Below, piece after piece: positions 24,642-34,200 of a DNA stretch of 35,286 bases. Source of the DNA: an uncultured Schlesneria sp. (lineage in GTDB: Bacteria; Planctomycetota; Planctomycetia; Planctomycetales; Planctomycetaceae); the NCBI GenBank assembly GCA_903834925.1, contig CAILLA010000286.1:1-35286 (forward strand). Reading direction: 5' to 3'. Made by a program: the position numbers and the translations under genes. Position 1 is the first letter of the stretch. Each line of letters opens with the position of its first letter. The notes below the pieces were generated by a model. The model saw only the letters and a program-made list of their open reading frames with translations, searched no databases and had not been told where the DNA came from.

Positions 24642-26254
24642 CCGCCTCCAAGAGTCAGGCGATTGCGCCTAACCCCGAAACGAATTCTCTTCCGGGCAAA
24701 TCAAGTTCGGATGTCGGAGGCGGTTGGCGCGCCTTTCTGATATTTATGCAGTGGTGCATGCAGCGAGAATCGCTAAGGCTGTGGAATTACGCGATTTTGC
24801 TTTTGCCTGTTCTGGTGTCGGGATATTTCGTTCGAAACCTTGTCTTTCGAGCGTTTCCCGCTCAAGGTCCCGTGTTGCTGGAAACCTTACTGTTTGTCTC
24901 GGCAATTTTTATCTTTGCCGGAGGAGTCATCCATGCATCGAAGGCGGTCTGCTGGGAGGCTTCTCGTGACATCCGGGATTTGGTTCGCCTAGCAGGAATT
25001 GAGCCTTCGACCCTTCTCTGGTGCAAATCGTTGTCACGATGGTGGACGATCGCCCTGTCGATCATTCTGATCATTCCGTTAGCCTCGTATGCCAGGACGA
25101 TGGGTGCAATCTCGGGCGACCAATGGTTTGCCGGGGCCTGTTGGCTATTGCTGATAACCGTTTTGACAGCTGGTTTTGCAATGGTTGCCAGCGTCTCATC
25201 GAATCAAGCGACGAATGCCGAAACAACTGCCGCAACCGGGGCATTCCTACTCATGTTGGTCTATCACATCTTCTTCTGGGTGGTTAGCGTCTTTATCGGC
25301 CTTATCGTGCCGTACTTGAATGGCCAGGTTGGTCTCCAGACGGGATCAATCGGTCATCAGGCCGCTAGGTTCGCGTTGAGTTGTGCGCCGATTGCGGGTG
25401 TCTATCGAGGTCTGAAATCGCCCGGGACATTCTCGCCTCTCGACCCAACATTTTGGTTCCATTTTGTCACCGGATTTTTTTGTTTGTGGGCTGCAACGGT
25501 CGTCATGAGGAATCGACTTCGTGTGACGACACAGGGTGACGACCCGATTGCAGAAATCGGGATTGCACCGCGACCCGCGATCATTTCAGCACGGTCGCGA
25601 CCTCGGTGCAGCGACAGGCCGTTCTTCTGGAAGGATACGTACATTCTTGGCGCTGGCAGATGGTCACAAGTCTGGTGGGTATTCCTCAGCGGCCTGGGGC
25701 TTCTCGCCGTGATCGGCTCAACCGTTCGACACGTCGATAGTGCCGAAGTCCTGCCTTTGGTCTTTGGAATTGTCGCGGTCTGCCTTTTACCCTGTGTGAT
25801 CGCCGTTCGATTCGACGCACTGCTCACTGCCGAGTTTCGGGATAATACCTGGAACAGCTTGATGCTGCTTCCAATTGACCCTCGCATTCCGATCATTGCA
25901 AAAATTCAAGCGGCAGCATGGGAGCGCAAAGCGGTTTTCGTACCTGTCATCGTTGGGGCGGCGATTGCCAGCTATTGGAATTTGATGGCCGTGATGATTG
26001 CCGGAATCATCGCGTTGCTTGTAGGTATTCTGATGATCGAGATTTCGATCTTGAACCAGTTCTATTCCAAATCCTGGTGGGTCGGTCCCATCACAGGGCT
26101 TGCCATCGTATTGATGATTGCCGTCATTATCGCAATCTGGGCCATTTTTGGTGTCACACCAGGCTTTGTGTTTACGTGCCTTGCGCTCGGTTTGTTCAAT
26201 TTCTGCATTTACGTCCACATCAATTGGCGATTGAATCATTGGACAGAAATTTAG
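24635..26254 (+). CDS. Polytopic membrane protein resembling an ABC-2 type permease
   Basis: 539 aa, GTG start at 24635 (GTG 24638 also possible), overlapping the previous gene's stop by 7 bp. At least ten hydrophobic segments are spread across two halves: about 52-68, 80-100, 135-155, 165-185, 200-225, 275-295, 340-360, 370-390, 425-445, 450-475, 485-505 and 510-525. The cytoplasmic-looking segment EASRDIRDLVRLAGIEPSTLLWCKSLSRWW and a later DALLTAEFRDNTWNSLMLLP follow the pattern of ABC-2 permeases that couple to an ATPase. No ATP-binding gene is in this cluster, so an energising partner is missing or elsewhere. It ends 5 bp before the stop of the opposing DUF1501 gene. Confidence 0.6.
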   Translation: MVTASKSQAIAPNPETNSLPGKSSSDVGGGWRAFLIFMQWCMQRESLRLWNYAILLLPVLVSGYFVRNLVFRAFPAQGPVLLETLLFVSAIFIFAGGVIHASKAVCWEASRDIRDLVRLAGIEPSTLLWCKSLSRWWTIALSIILIIPLASYARTMGAISGDQWFAGACWLLLITVLTAGFAMVASVSSNQATNAETTAATGAFLLMLVYHIFFWVVSVFIGLIVPYLNGQVGLQTGSIGHQAARFALSCAPIAGVYRGLKSPGTFSPLDPTFWFHFVTGFFCLWAATVVMRNRLRVTTQGDDPIAEIGIAPRPAIISARSRPRCSDRPFFWKDTYILGAGRWSQVWWVFLSGLGLLAVIGSTVRHVDSAEVLPLVFGIVAVCLLPCVIAVRFDALLTAEFRDNTWNSLMLLPIDPRIPIIAKIQAAAWERKAVFVPVIVGAAIASYWNLMAVMIAGIIALLVGILMIEISILNQFYSKSWWVGPITGLAIVLMIAVIIAIWAIFGVTPGFVFTCLALGLFNFCIYVHINWRLNHWTEI

Positions 26255-26259
26255 ACGTT

Positions 26260-27720
26260 TCACACTAAGACGTCGGTGATCACATTCCCTGCCACATCCG
26301 TCAACCGGTAATCTCGACCGTTGAAGCGGTAGGTCAGTTTCGTGTGCTCCAATCCCATCAAATGAAGCAGCGTGGCGTGAAGGTCGTTGACGTGAACTTT
26401 GTTCGTCACGGCCTTGTATCCAAACTCATCCGTCGCGCCATAATGAAAACCACCTTTGACGCCAGCACCCGCCATCCAGATCGTAAATCCATTCGGGTTG
26501 TGGTCGCGGCCTTTTGAGCCTTGCGAATCGGATGTCCGTCCAAACTCGCCGCCCCAGATGACCAGAGTGGAATCAAGCAATCCTCGGGCGTCCAGATCCG
26601 CGAGTAATGCTGCGGCTGGCTGATCCGTGTGAAGACCGTTCGAACGATGGTTTGTTTCCAGGTCGGAATGACAATCCCAGGGAACATCATTGACGCTCCC
26701 GTCAGCCGAAGTTCCCTTGCCAGCGAAGATCTGCACGAATCGGACTCCACGTTCAACCAGGCGCCGTGATAGCAGGCATTGTCTGGCAAACGTCGTGCAT
26801 TCTGGATTATCCATTCCATACATTTTATGAGTCGCTTCTGACTCCTTTGTCAGATCCAAGGCGTCGGGCGCAGCCATCTGCATGCGATAGGCGAGTTCAT
26901 ACGAATTGATTCTCGCGGCGAGATCGGCTTGCGTCGGACGCGAGGTCGCATGATCCTGATTCAAGCGTCGGATCAATTCGAGCTGTGATCGTTGTTGTGC
27001 ATCACTGTGTCGATTATCCCGAAGCAGGTTATCAACCGCTTCTTTGCGACGCGCATCGAGTGACAATGCCTGATAAGTCTTGGGCAGAAATCCTGCCGAC
27101 CAGATCTGGTCATCGCCGCGAGGCCTCGTGTCGTGCAGAACCACATACGACGGAAGATCCTGGTTCATGGAACCCAGGCCATAAGTCATCCACGCCCCCA
27201 TTGCAGGCAGGCCCGGTCGATTCGTTCCACACATTAATTCGATCGATGCCGGCGCGTGATTATTCTGTCTCAAGTGCATCGAATGCAGGAAACACATTTT
27301 GTCGGCGTGCTTGGACAAGTGCGGAAAAATCCCCGAGACCCACGATCCTGACTCGCCGTGCTGCTTCCATTCAAACGGCGACTTCAGACATTTTCCGCTC
27401 GTCGTAAAGAAGCCGGTTTTTGGATCAGATCCAGCGAGATCCTGACCGTCACGTTTTTGCAGTTCCGGCTTGTAGTCCCACGTGTCAACCTGTGATGGCC
27501 CACCGGTCATGAACAACCAGATAATGGATTTCACCCGACCGGGAAAATCCGGCGATTTCAGCCCCAGCGGATCACCACCGAGACTGGGTGCCGCTTGACT
27601 CTCTTGATGTAACAGACTTGCCAGAGCCAGTGAGCCAAACCCGAGTCCCGCCTGTTGAAGAAATTGGCGTCGGCCTGGAAGAGAGATTTTATTTGCAGTC
27701 GCGGAATTCTCGGAAAACAT
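26260..27720 (-). CDS. DUF1501 family protein, Tat-exported (fourth copy)
   Basis: 486 aa from ATG 27720, which has AGGA nine bases upstream; TTG 27741 would lengthen it by 7 residues. Twin-arginine motif GRRQFLQQAG at residues 16-25. Hallmarks: LFMTGGPSQVDTWDYKPEL near 71, PWDCHSDLETNHRSN near 350, GGEFGRTSDSQGSKGRDHNPNG near 395-415. The GGPSQVDTWDYKP and RDHNPNG forms differ from the other three copies and mark the subfamily that pairs with PSCyt1-containing DUF1549/DUF1553 proteins. It lies 26 bp downstream of that gene. Both ends are complete. Substrate unknown. Confidence 0.93.
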   Translation of the reverse strand: MFSENSATANKISLPGRRQFLQQAGLGFGSLALASLLHQESQAAPSLGGDPLGLKSPDFPGRVKSIIWLFMTGGPSQVDTWDYKPELQKRDGQDLAGSDPKTGFFTTSGKCLKSPFEWKQHGESGSWVSGIFPHLSKHADKMCFLHSMHLRQNNHAPASIELMCGTNRPGLPAMGAWMTYGLGSMNQDLPSYVVLHDTRPRGDDQIWSAGFLPKTYQALSLDARRKEAVDNLLRDNRHSDAQQRSQLELIRRLNQDHATSRPTQADLAARINSYELAYRMQMAAPDALDLTKESEATHKMYGMDNPECTTFARQCLLSRRLVERGVRFVQIFAGKGTSADGSVNDVPWDCHSDLETNHRSNGLHTDQPAAALLADLDARGLLDSTLVIWGGEFGRTSDSQGSKGRDHNPNGFTIWMAGAGVKGGFHYGATDEFGYKAVTNKVHVNDLHATLLHLMGLEHTKLTYRFNGRDYRLTDVAGNVITDVLV

Positions 27721-27746
27721 GTTAGACGATCCTGTGATCAATGATA

Positions 27747-30700
27747 TCAGTCAATGTAAACAAATTCGTTTAAACAGAGAAGAACATGGCAAAACTCTAC
27801 GAGTGCCGGTTCGATATTCGCAACGGGATCTGTTCCTGCAACCGACCGTTGAGTATCGATGAAGGCAAGCATCTGACTTCGTTCTGCTTCTGAAGGGGGA
27901 TGTGCAAAAGCAATTCGATACGCAAGGTCAACTGAGGTTGCGATCGGTACATCCTTTGTGGGACGAATGCGTTGTGCGAGTTTCTCGGCCTGCTGGCGGA
28001 CGAAGGGCGAATTCATCATCGCGAGTGATTGTGTCGGAACGGTTGTGCTGATTCGCTCGCCTACGCTTTGGGTCGGTTCCGGGGCATCGAACATTGTCAT
28101 CAACGGAATTAACTCACTCCGCTTGACGCGCAAATAGATGCTGCGACGTGGCGTGTTATCCAGGATGCTGGGGCCGTACATGCCAAGGTCAAGATTTCCG
28201 CCAATTGCCAGCAATTCATCCCGAATCAGTTCGGCATCAAGTCGCCTGGGCTGAAAATGCCACAAATAACGATTGGCTGGGTCGATTTGCAGATTTTCGG
28301 CATGGATTTCATGCGATTGTTGATACGTGGTACTCAGCATGATTTGTTTGTGCAGCGGTTTCAGCTTCCAGCCATTCGCAACAAATTGCGTGGCAAGCCA
28401 TTCGAGTAGTTCCGGATGAGTTGGTCGATCACCCTGTGCGCCGAAGTCGTTTGGTGTACCGACAATTCCTTCACCGAAGTGATGCTGCCAAAGTCTGTTG
28501 ACCATAACACGAGCGAGCAGCGGGCCAGCACCTCGTTCGACGTCGGTGATCCAATCGGCCATCCGAATTCGAGGATCGACAGGGCTTGGGGCAGGTTGAG
28601 ACGAAACTGGCGTTGCTGGTTGTCCTTCCCGAAACAGGACTTGAATGAACCCGGGTTCCGCTTTTCCCTGTTTATTGTCGACTTCGCCGCGTCGCAGCAG
28701 GAAGACATCCTGACCGCCGGCAACTGTCGTATAGACCTCTGTCAACGGTGGACGCGGCTCAGCCGCCGTGTGGTTACGGACAGCTTGATAAACCTTGGAC
28801 GCCTCGGCATCGAAGGGGGTGAACCAGCGAGTCATTGCTTCACGCAGCGTCTCAGGCAACTTGTTTCCATTTGCCGCCAGAATCGATCGGATCTCGCCGA
28901 CATGCTGAGGCACAACGTCGCCTGCCCAGGTGGCAGGATTAGGCTCGGTACTTAGCGAAAACCGTATTCGACCGAGCCCAAGATCGCGAAACTTCAATTC
29001 AATCTGGAGCTCCGTTCCGCTCGCAAAACCAGCAAGAGGCGTTTCTATCTCAAACACAGCAGCATTGTCTTTGTTTGCGGGTGGTCGAACCACCCACGCG
29101 GTTTCCGGTTTGCCATCGACCGCATGTCCGAGCGGCTGATCCTTCTCTTCGAAAGCTGCAGAGATCGGCTTGAGCTTTAGCTCTTGTGGAGCTTCCGCCG
29201 CATTCCCATCCAACGGCCGGGCAATGACTTTCAAATCAACCAATTGAAAGCTGCCGTCGCCATTCAAGCCAGGTCCTTTCGCGGGAAGTGATTTTTCCGC
29301 GAACGCGTCCAGTCGCAGGGAAGCGATGTTTTTCTGAAATGTGTTTAGAGTGATCGTATATCGCTCTTCATGAGGGACGACGCGACGCTGGCCGCGACGC
29401 AATAAAACGGTGCCGGGAGTCAGCGCCCCGTCGTGGGCGATGATGCCACCAGGCAGCCACTTCAGCCAGGATCGGTCGGCGTCGAGACTCACCGGCTCCA
29501 AAACTTGCCAGCGGGGCGTGTCAGGCTGCTTCGGTAACTCTGCGGATTGCCATGCTTCGAATCGCTTCGGTAGTTCTTCCGTCGAAAATTTGCGGAGCGC
29601 CGCTAACAAGGGCTCACGTGACTGTCGGTAACTTTCCCACACTTGCTGCGTTGCAGCAGGATCTGGATCGACAATTCGCGACCCATGAACTGTTTGGGCT
29701 AATGACGCAGCGAGCGAATAATAGTCCTTCTGCTGCAATGGGTCGTATTTGTGGTCGTGACATCGAACACAACCGAGCGTAAGACCCAGCATCGATCCAC
29801 CGACTGTCATCAGCATGTCGTCGAGTTGATCATAACGAATCCCTTCAACCGTCTTGGCCGTAATTTGTCCTGGGTACGGTCCAGCGACAAGAAAGCCGGT
29901 TGCAGAAGCTCCGTGATAGTCATCAGGCTGCAACTTGTCACCCGATAATTGCCTTCGGACAAATTGATCGTAAGGAAGGTCGTTATTCAGTGCCCGAATC
30001 ACCCAATCTCGGTAGTGGTACGCGCCAGGCCGGAATCCGTCGAATTCATATCCGCCGCTTTCAGCAAATCGAGCAACATCCAGCCAATGTCTGGCCCACT
30101 TCTCGCCATAACGAGGACTTTCCAGCAGGCTGTCGATGACTTTCTCAAACGCCTGAGGTGACGAATCATTAACGAAGTGATCAACTTGTTCTGGCGTCGG
30201 CGGCAGTCCGATCAGATCAAAGTACGCACGGCGGATCAGCTTCTCTTTGGTTGTCGGAATCCCTTGTTTAAGACGTTGCTGTTGCTGCGCGGCAACGATG
30301 AAGTTGTCAATCGGTGATCGCGTGGAAATCCCCTCTGGAATCGAGGGAGGAGCGATGATTTTTAACGGCTGAAACGACCACCACTTACGGCCTTCATCGA
30401 TATTGATTTCGCGTTTGGGTTTGTTTGGCGCTGCCCCCACGCGCGGATCAGGTGCACCCATTTCGATCCATTTGGCAAAGTCGGCAATAATTTCGTCAGA
30501 CAGCTTTCCCGTCGGCGGCATTTCCATGCCGTCGTACTTCATTGCCTTGATCATTCGACTTTCGGCAACATTCCCTTTGATCAAAGCGGGGCCACTCTCA
30601 CCGCCCGCCAGGATTCCCTCAGCCGAATCGAGAAATAATGCTCCTTGCAACTTTTTTGCATCGCGAGCGCCAACGGAATGGCAACTGTAACAATGCTGCA

Positions 30701-30818
30701 CAAGCACCGGACGAATCTTCTGCTCGAAGAATTTTTGCCCTTCTTCATTCGGAGCCTGCGCCCAGGAAGGATTTGCAAAAGTGACAAGCAAAAGGAGAGT
30801 CGCGATCCAACTACGCAT
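27747..30818 (-). CDS. PSCyt1/DUF1549/DUF1553 secreted cytochrome-like protein
   Basis: 1023 aa from ATG 30818, where a signal peptide begins (MRSWIATLLLLVTFANPSWA, cleavage near residue 20); the frame runs on to TTG 30908. A PSCyt1 module follows with canonical CYSCH (C43, C46, H47) and a later MPPTGKLSDE. DUF1549 follows, with LIGLPPTPEQ and a second CVRCHDHKYDPL near residue 348. A long middle part holds a beta-sandwich-like segment (about 500-650), followed by DUF1553, with MVNRLWQHHFGEGIVGTPNDFGAQG near 775 and the final FVYID. It should be a periplasmic or surface haem protein. The DUF1501 gene is immediately downstream. Compare the smaller family member at 903, which has a CX4CH motif and Ig-like domain instead. 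Confidence 0.93.
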   Translation of the reverse strand: MRSWIATLLLLVTFANPSWAQAPNEEGQKFFEQKIRPVLVQHCYSCHSVGARDAKKLQGALFLDSAEGILAGGESGPALIKGNVAESRMIKAMKYDGMEMPPTGKLSDEIIADFAKWIEMGAPDPRVGAAPNKPKREINIDEGRKWWSFQPLKIIAPPSIPEGISTRSPIDNFIVAAQQQQRLKQGIPTTKEKLIRRAYFDLIGLPPTPEQVDHFVNDSSPQAFEKVIDSLLESPRYGEKWARHWLDVARFAESGGYEFDGFRPGAYHYRDWVIRALNNDLPYDQFVRRQLSGDKLQPDDYHGASATGFLVAGPYPGQITAKTVEGIRYDQLDDMLMTVGGSMLGLTLGCVRCHDHKYDPLQQKDYYSLAASLAQTVHGSRIVDPDPAATQQVWESYRQSREPLLAALRKFSTEELPKRFEAWQSAELPKQPDTPRWQVLEPVSLDADRSWLKWLPGGIIAHDGALTPGTVLLRRGQRRVVPHEERYTITLNTFQKNIASLRLDAFAEKSLPAKGPGLNGDGSFQLVDLKVIARPLDGNAAEAPQELKLKPISAAFEEKDQPLGHAVDGKPETAWVVRPPANKDNAAVFEIETPLAGFASGTELQIELKFRDLGLGRIRFSLSTEPNPATWAGDVVPQHVGEIRSILAANGNKLPETLREAMTRWFTPFDAEASKVYQAVRNHTAAEPRPPLTEVYTTVAGGQDVFLLRRGEVDNKQGKAEPGFIQVLFREGQPATPVSSQPAPSPVDPRIRMADWITDVERGAGPLLARVMVNRLWQHHFGEGIVGTPNDFGAQGDRPTHPELLEWLATQFVANGWKLKPLHKQIMLSTTYQQSHEIHAENLQIDPANRYLWHFQPRRLDAELIRDELLAIGGNLDLGMYGPSILDNTPRRSIYLRVKRSELIPLMTMFDAPEPTQSVGERISTTVPTQSLAMMNSPFVRQQAEKLAQRIRPTKDVPIATSVDLAYRIAFAHPPSEAERSQMLAFIDTQRSVAGTDPVANIEPALVEFCHVLLCLNEFVYID

Positions 30819-31242
30819 GTAAGATCTCTTGTGTTGCGTCTGAAACGTGCCTGGATTTTTTATGCCAAGCTTCACGATTTCACGACGTACTTTTCGCAGT
30901 GAAATCAATGGGCGTCGTGCACGTTCTTCCGGGCAGATTGTCAGTCGGGATTATTCGGCAGGTCTATTTTGTCGGGAGTTCCAGCACGTCGAAGCCGTTC
31001 AGAATTCGACGCTCATGAAGATACCTTAACGAACTGCCCCGACGCCAGACCCAATCGAGAATCTTGATGAGTCGGGTTCGTGACAATGCATAATCTACCA
31101 GTTTGAACGAGTGTCGGACTCGTCCAGACTACCCACTCATCTCAAGATCGGGTAATTTGCCTTGCTCGCGCGAATTGTTGTGGTTTGATACCGACGCGCG
31201 TTGTTGAAGACTGGTTATTTCGAATGGAACAGGGACGCGTTC
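30819..31242. other. Divergent intergenic region, no gene seen
   Basis: About 420 bp between the divergent PSCyt1 gene (minus) and the SNF2 helicase gene (plus). No open frame looks like a protein. A small hairpin occurs at 31107-31123 (ACGAGT, GTCGG loop, ACTCGT). Regulatory sequences for both genes must lie here. I see one weak promoter candidate (listed separately) and no clear operator. Confidence 0.5.
31064..31094 (+). promoter_or_regulatory. Weak sigma70-type promoter candidate for the SNF2 gene
   Basis: TTGATG (31064-31069) and CATAAT (31089-31094) are separated by 19 bp, longer than the 17-bp optimum. They lie about 150 bp before the ATG. Planctomycete promoters are poorly described, so this is only a pattern match. 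Confidence 0.22.
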
Positions 31243-34200
31243 ATGACGTTGTCGGAACTGCTGGAAAGCAAGTTTCGCGGAGATATTCGTTTCCGAGGGG
31301 CTGCGTATATTCAGGCGGAGCGAGTGGCGGTAATCCGCGTCACGCCCGACCATTTATTTGCCATCGTGCGCGACGGCGTCGAATACCAGACGCAACTCAG
31401 TCGCGATAATGGCGTATTGAAAGTTTCGTGCAACTGTGTTGGCACAGAAGCGAACAAAAGCGGCAATCCGCACTGCAAACATTTGTGGGCGACGATTCTT
31501 GCAGCCGATGCCGGCAAATATGTCGGAGACGGAGCGAAACAGGGCTACATTCCCCCGTTCGCCGTCGAAGATGAGCCGCTTGATTTTGGCGATGACGACT
31601 GGGACGATAATGACGACGAGGCCTATTCGTCCATCGGTAACTCCCGATCAACAAAACGTGCCGAGCGGGAATCGATCCGCGCCGAAATTGAGGCTGCAGC
31701 CGTTCCACGTCTTCGCGAGTGGGAATCACGACTCAGTGAACTGCGCAAAGCCATGCAAGGGGACGATGCCTCGGGTTCATCGGCGTCCGCAGGTCGAGAA
31801 CGCCAGATTTTTTACGAAATCGATGCCGTTGCCAGCGAAGAAGCGGGTTTGATTATCATTCAGACTTCCAATCGTCAAAGGCGGTCAAATGGCGAATGGG
31901 GCAAGCTTAAACCACTCAAACTCAAGCCTGGGAAATTCGAGGATATCGACGACGACGAAGACCGCAGAATCCTCGCTCACCTCGTCGGTGGAACGCCCGA
32001 TCGAAGTTCCATGACCGGGCCCGTTACCGACAGCCTCGCCGCGCACCGGTATCGGCTACCTCACGACTTGTGCCAACTGCTACTACCCGCAATCTGTGCA
32101 ACGGGCCGCATCAGAATTCTCGGCGATGATGAACGGGTAACCGAAACTCTTGCGTGGGACGACGGCGGTCATTGGGAACTGTGTCTCAAGGTTGAATTCG
32201 AACCCGCCGAAGAATCCTGGAAATTGCGAGGCTCACTTCGACGTGGCGAAGAACACATGTCCCTCAAGGACCCTGTGCTCGTCGTTCCTGGCGGCTTAGC
32301 AATTACGACGACGCTTGTCAGACCTTTTCAGGATTTTGATGCATATCCGTGGGTCGCGCTTCTGCGCCGATCAGACGATCTGAAAGTCCCCGCGGGGGAA
32401 GAACACGAACTCGTCGACCGACTGCTGGATATGCCGGCGTTGCCTCGACTCGAGTTGCCCGAAGAGCTGAAGCTGATGGAAGTCGTGCTTGATCCAAAGC
32501 CGATTCTGGTCGTTCACGCACCAGGAAAATCCCGCTGGCACAACGATCGACTCAAAGCCGAAGTGTTGTTTGATTACGATGGACTTTCGATCCGGGCATC
32601 GAGCAGTCAATGGGCGATCGTCCAGCGCGAGGCCAGTCGATGCCTTGTCCGCGATAAGCCGAAAGAGGCACTCGCGTGGTCGCAGTTGATGGACTACGGA
32701 TTTCGCCGGCTACTTGACCAGAAACGTGGTGCCCACGATGCGGAAATCGCCGCTCGTGATCTTGCTCCAGCGGTCCGAAAACTGATGGCCGAAGGTTGGC
32801 AGGTTCGCGCCGATGGGAAACATGTTCGCCAGGCCGTTGACCTTAAATTCCAGATCAAATCCGGCATTGATTGGTTTGAATTGCACGGTGACGTGAATTT
32901 CGAAGGTGCACGCGTCACGTTCCCGGAACTGCTCGCGGCACTCGCCCGAGGTGATGGCACGATCGTGCTCGACGATGGATCGTTGGGCATCTTGCCCGAA
33001 GAATGGCTGGTAAAATATGGCCTGCTGGCCGGGCTTGGAGTTGCTGAAGGTGAACACCTGAGGTTCAATGCCGTTCAGGTCAGCATTATCGATGCGTTGT
33101 TGACATCCAAGGAAGATGTCGATTTCGACGCCAAGTTCCTGGAAACACGAGAACGTTTGGCTGCGTTCGACGGCATCAAGACCGAACGCGAACCACCGAC
33201 GTTTCAGGGCGAACTTCGACCCTATCAGCGTGAAGGGATTGGCTGGTTGAAATTCCTCGAAGAATTCAACTTTGGTGGCTGTCTCGCGGACGACATGGGT
33301 CTCGGTAAAACGATTCAGATGCTTGCGTTTCTGGAAGATCGACGTCTTCGCGTCAAAAAACGAAATCCGTCCCTGGTCGTTGTGCCAAAGTCTTTGATGT
33401 TTAACTGGAAGCATGAATGTGAACGATTCACTCCCGGCATCAAAGTCATGGAGTACGCTGGATTGGATCGTGCGAAAATGCGCGACGAGTTTCTGAAAAT
33501 GGACTTGATTTTGACGACGTATGGAACACTTCGTCGCGACGTGCTCATCCTGAAAGAATTGAGCTTTGATTACGTAATTCTCGATGAAGCTCAAGCGATT
33601 AAGAACTCGACGTCACAAGTCGCCAAAGCCGTCCGCTTGCTGCAAGCCAAACATCGAGTTGGCCTCAGTGGTACCCCGATTGAAAATCATCTGGGTGACC
33701 TCTGCTCGATATTTGAATTCCTCAATCCCGGCATGTTGGGACGCAGCTCGGCCTTTAAGCAGCATGCGGCCGATCCTACGAATCAAGAGACGCGTCGAGT
33801 CCTTTCCGAGGGACTGCGTCCTCTGATTCTGCGCCGTACAAAAGCCAGTGTGGCGAGCGAACTTCCCGAAAAGCTCGAACAAACCATTTTTTGCGAAATG
33901 GGCGAAGATCAGCAACGTCTTTACAACGAACTTCGCGATCATTATCGCGACTCGTTGCTTGGCTTGGTTGCCGAGCAGGGCATCGCCAAGACGCGAATGC
34001 ACGTTCTGGAAGCATTGCTTCGGCTACGTCAGGCTGCGTGTCATCCGGCCTTGCTAAATCGATCGACTCCAGACGATTCCAGCGCAAAGCTCGACGTGCT
34101 GATTCCGCATATCGAAGAACTGCTGGAAGAAAAGCATAAAACGCTAGTCTTTTCCCAGTTCACCAGTATGTTGGCTATCGTACGACAAGCTCTGGACAAG

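Noticed and set aside
28416-28955. 179-aa plus-strand frame inside the large PSCyt1 gene
   Set aside because: Antisense shadow; no family signature, and the minus-strand gene is continuous here.
32710-33594. 294-aa minus-strand frame inside the SNF2 gene
   Set aside because: Antisense to the conserved ATPase core; no ribosome binding site or domain.
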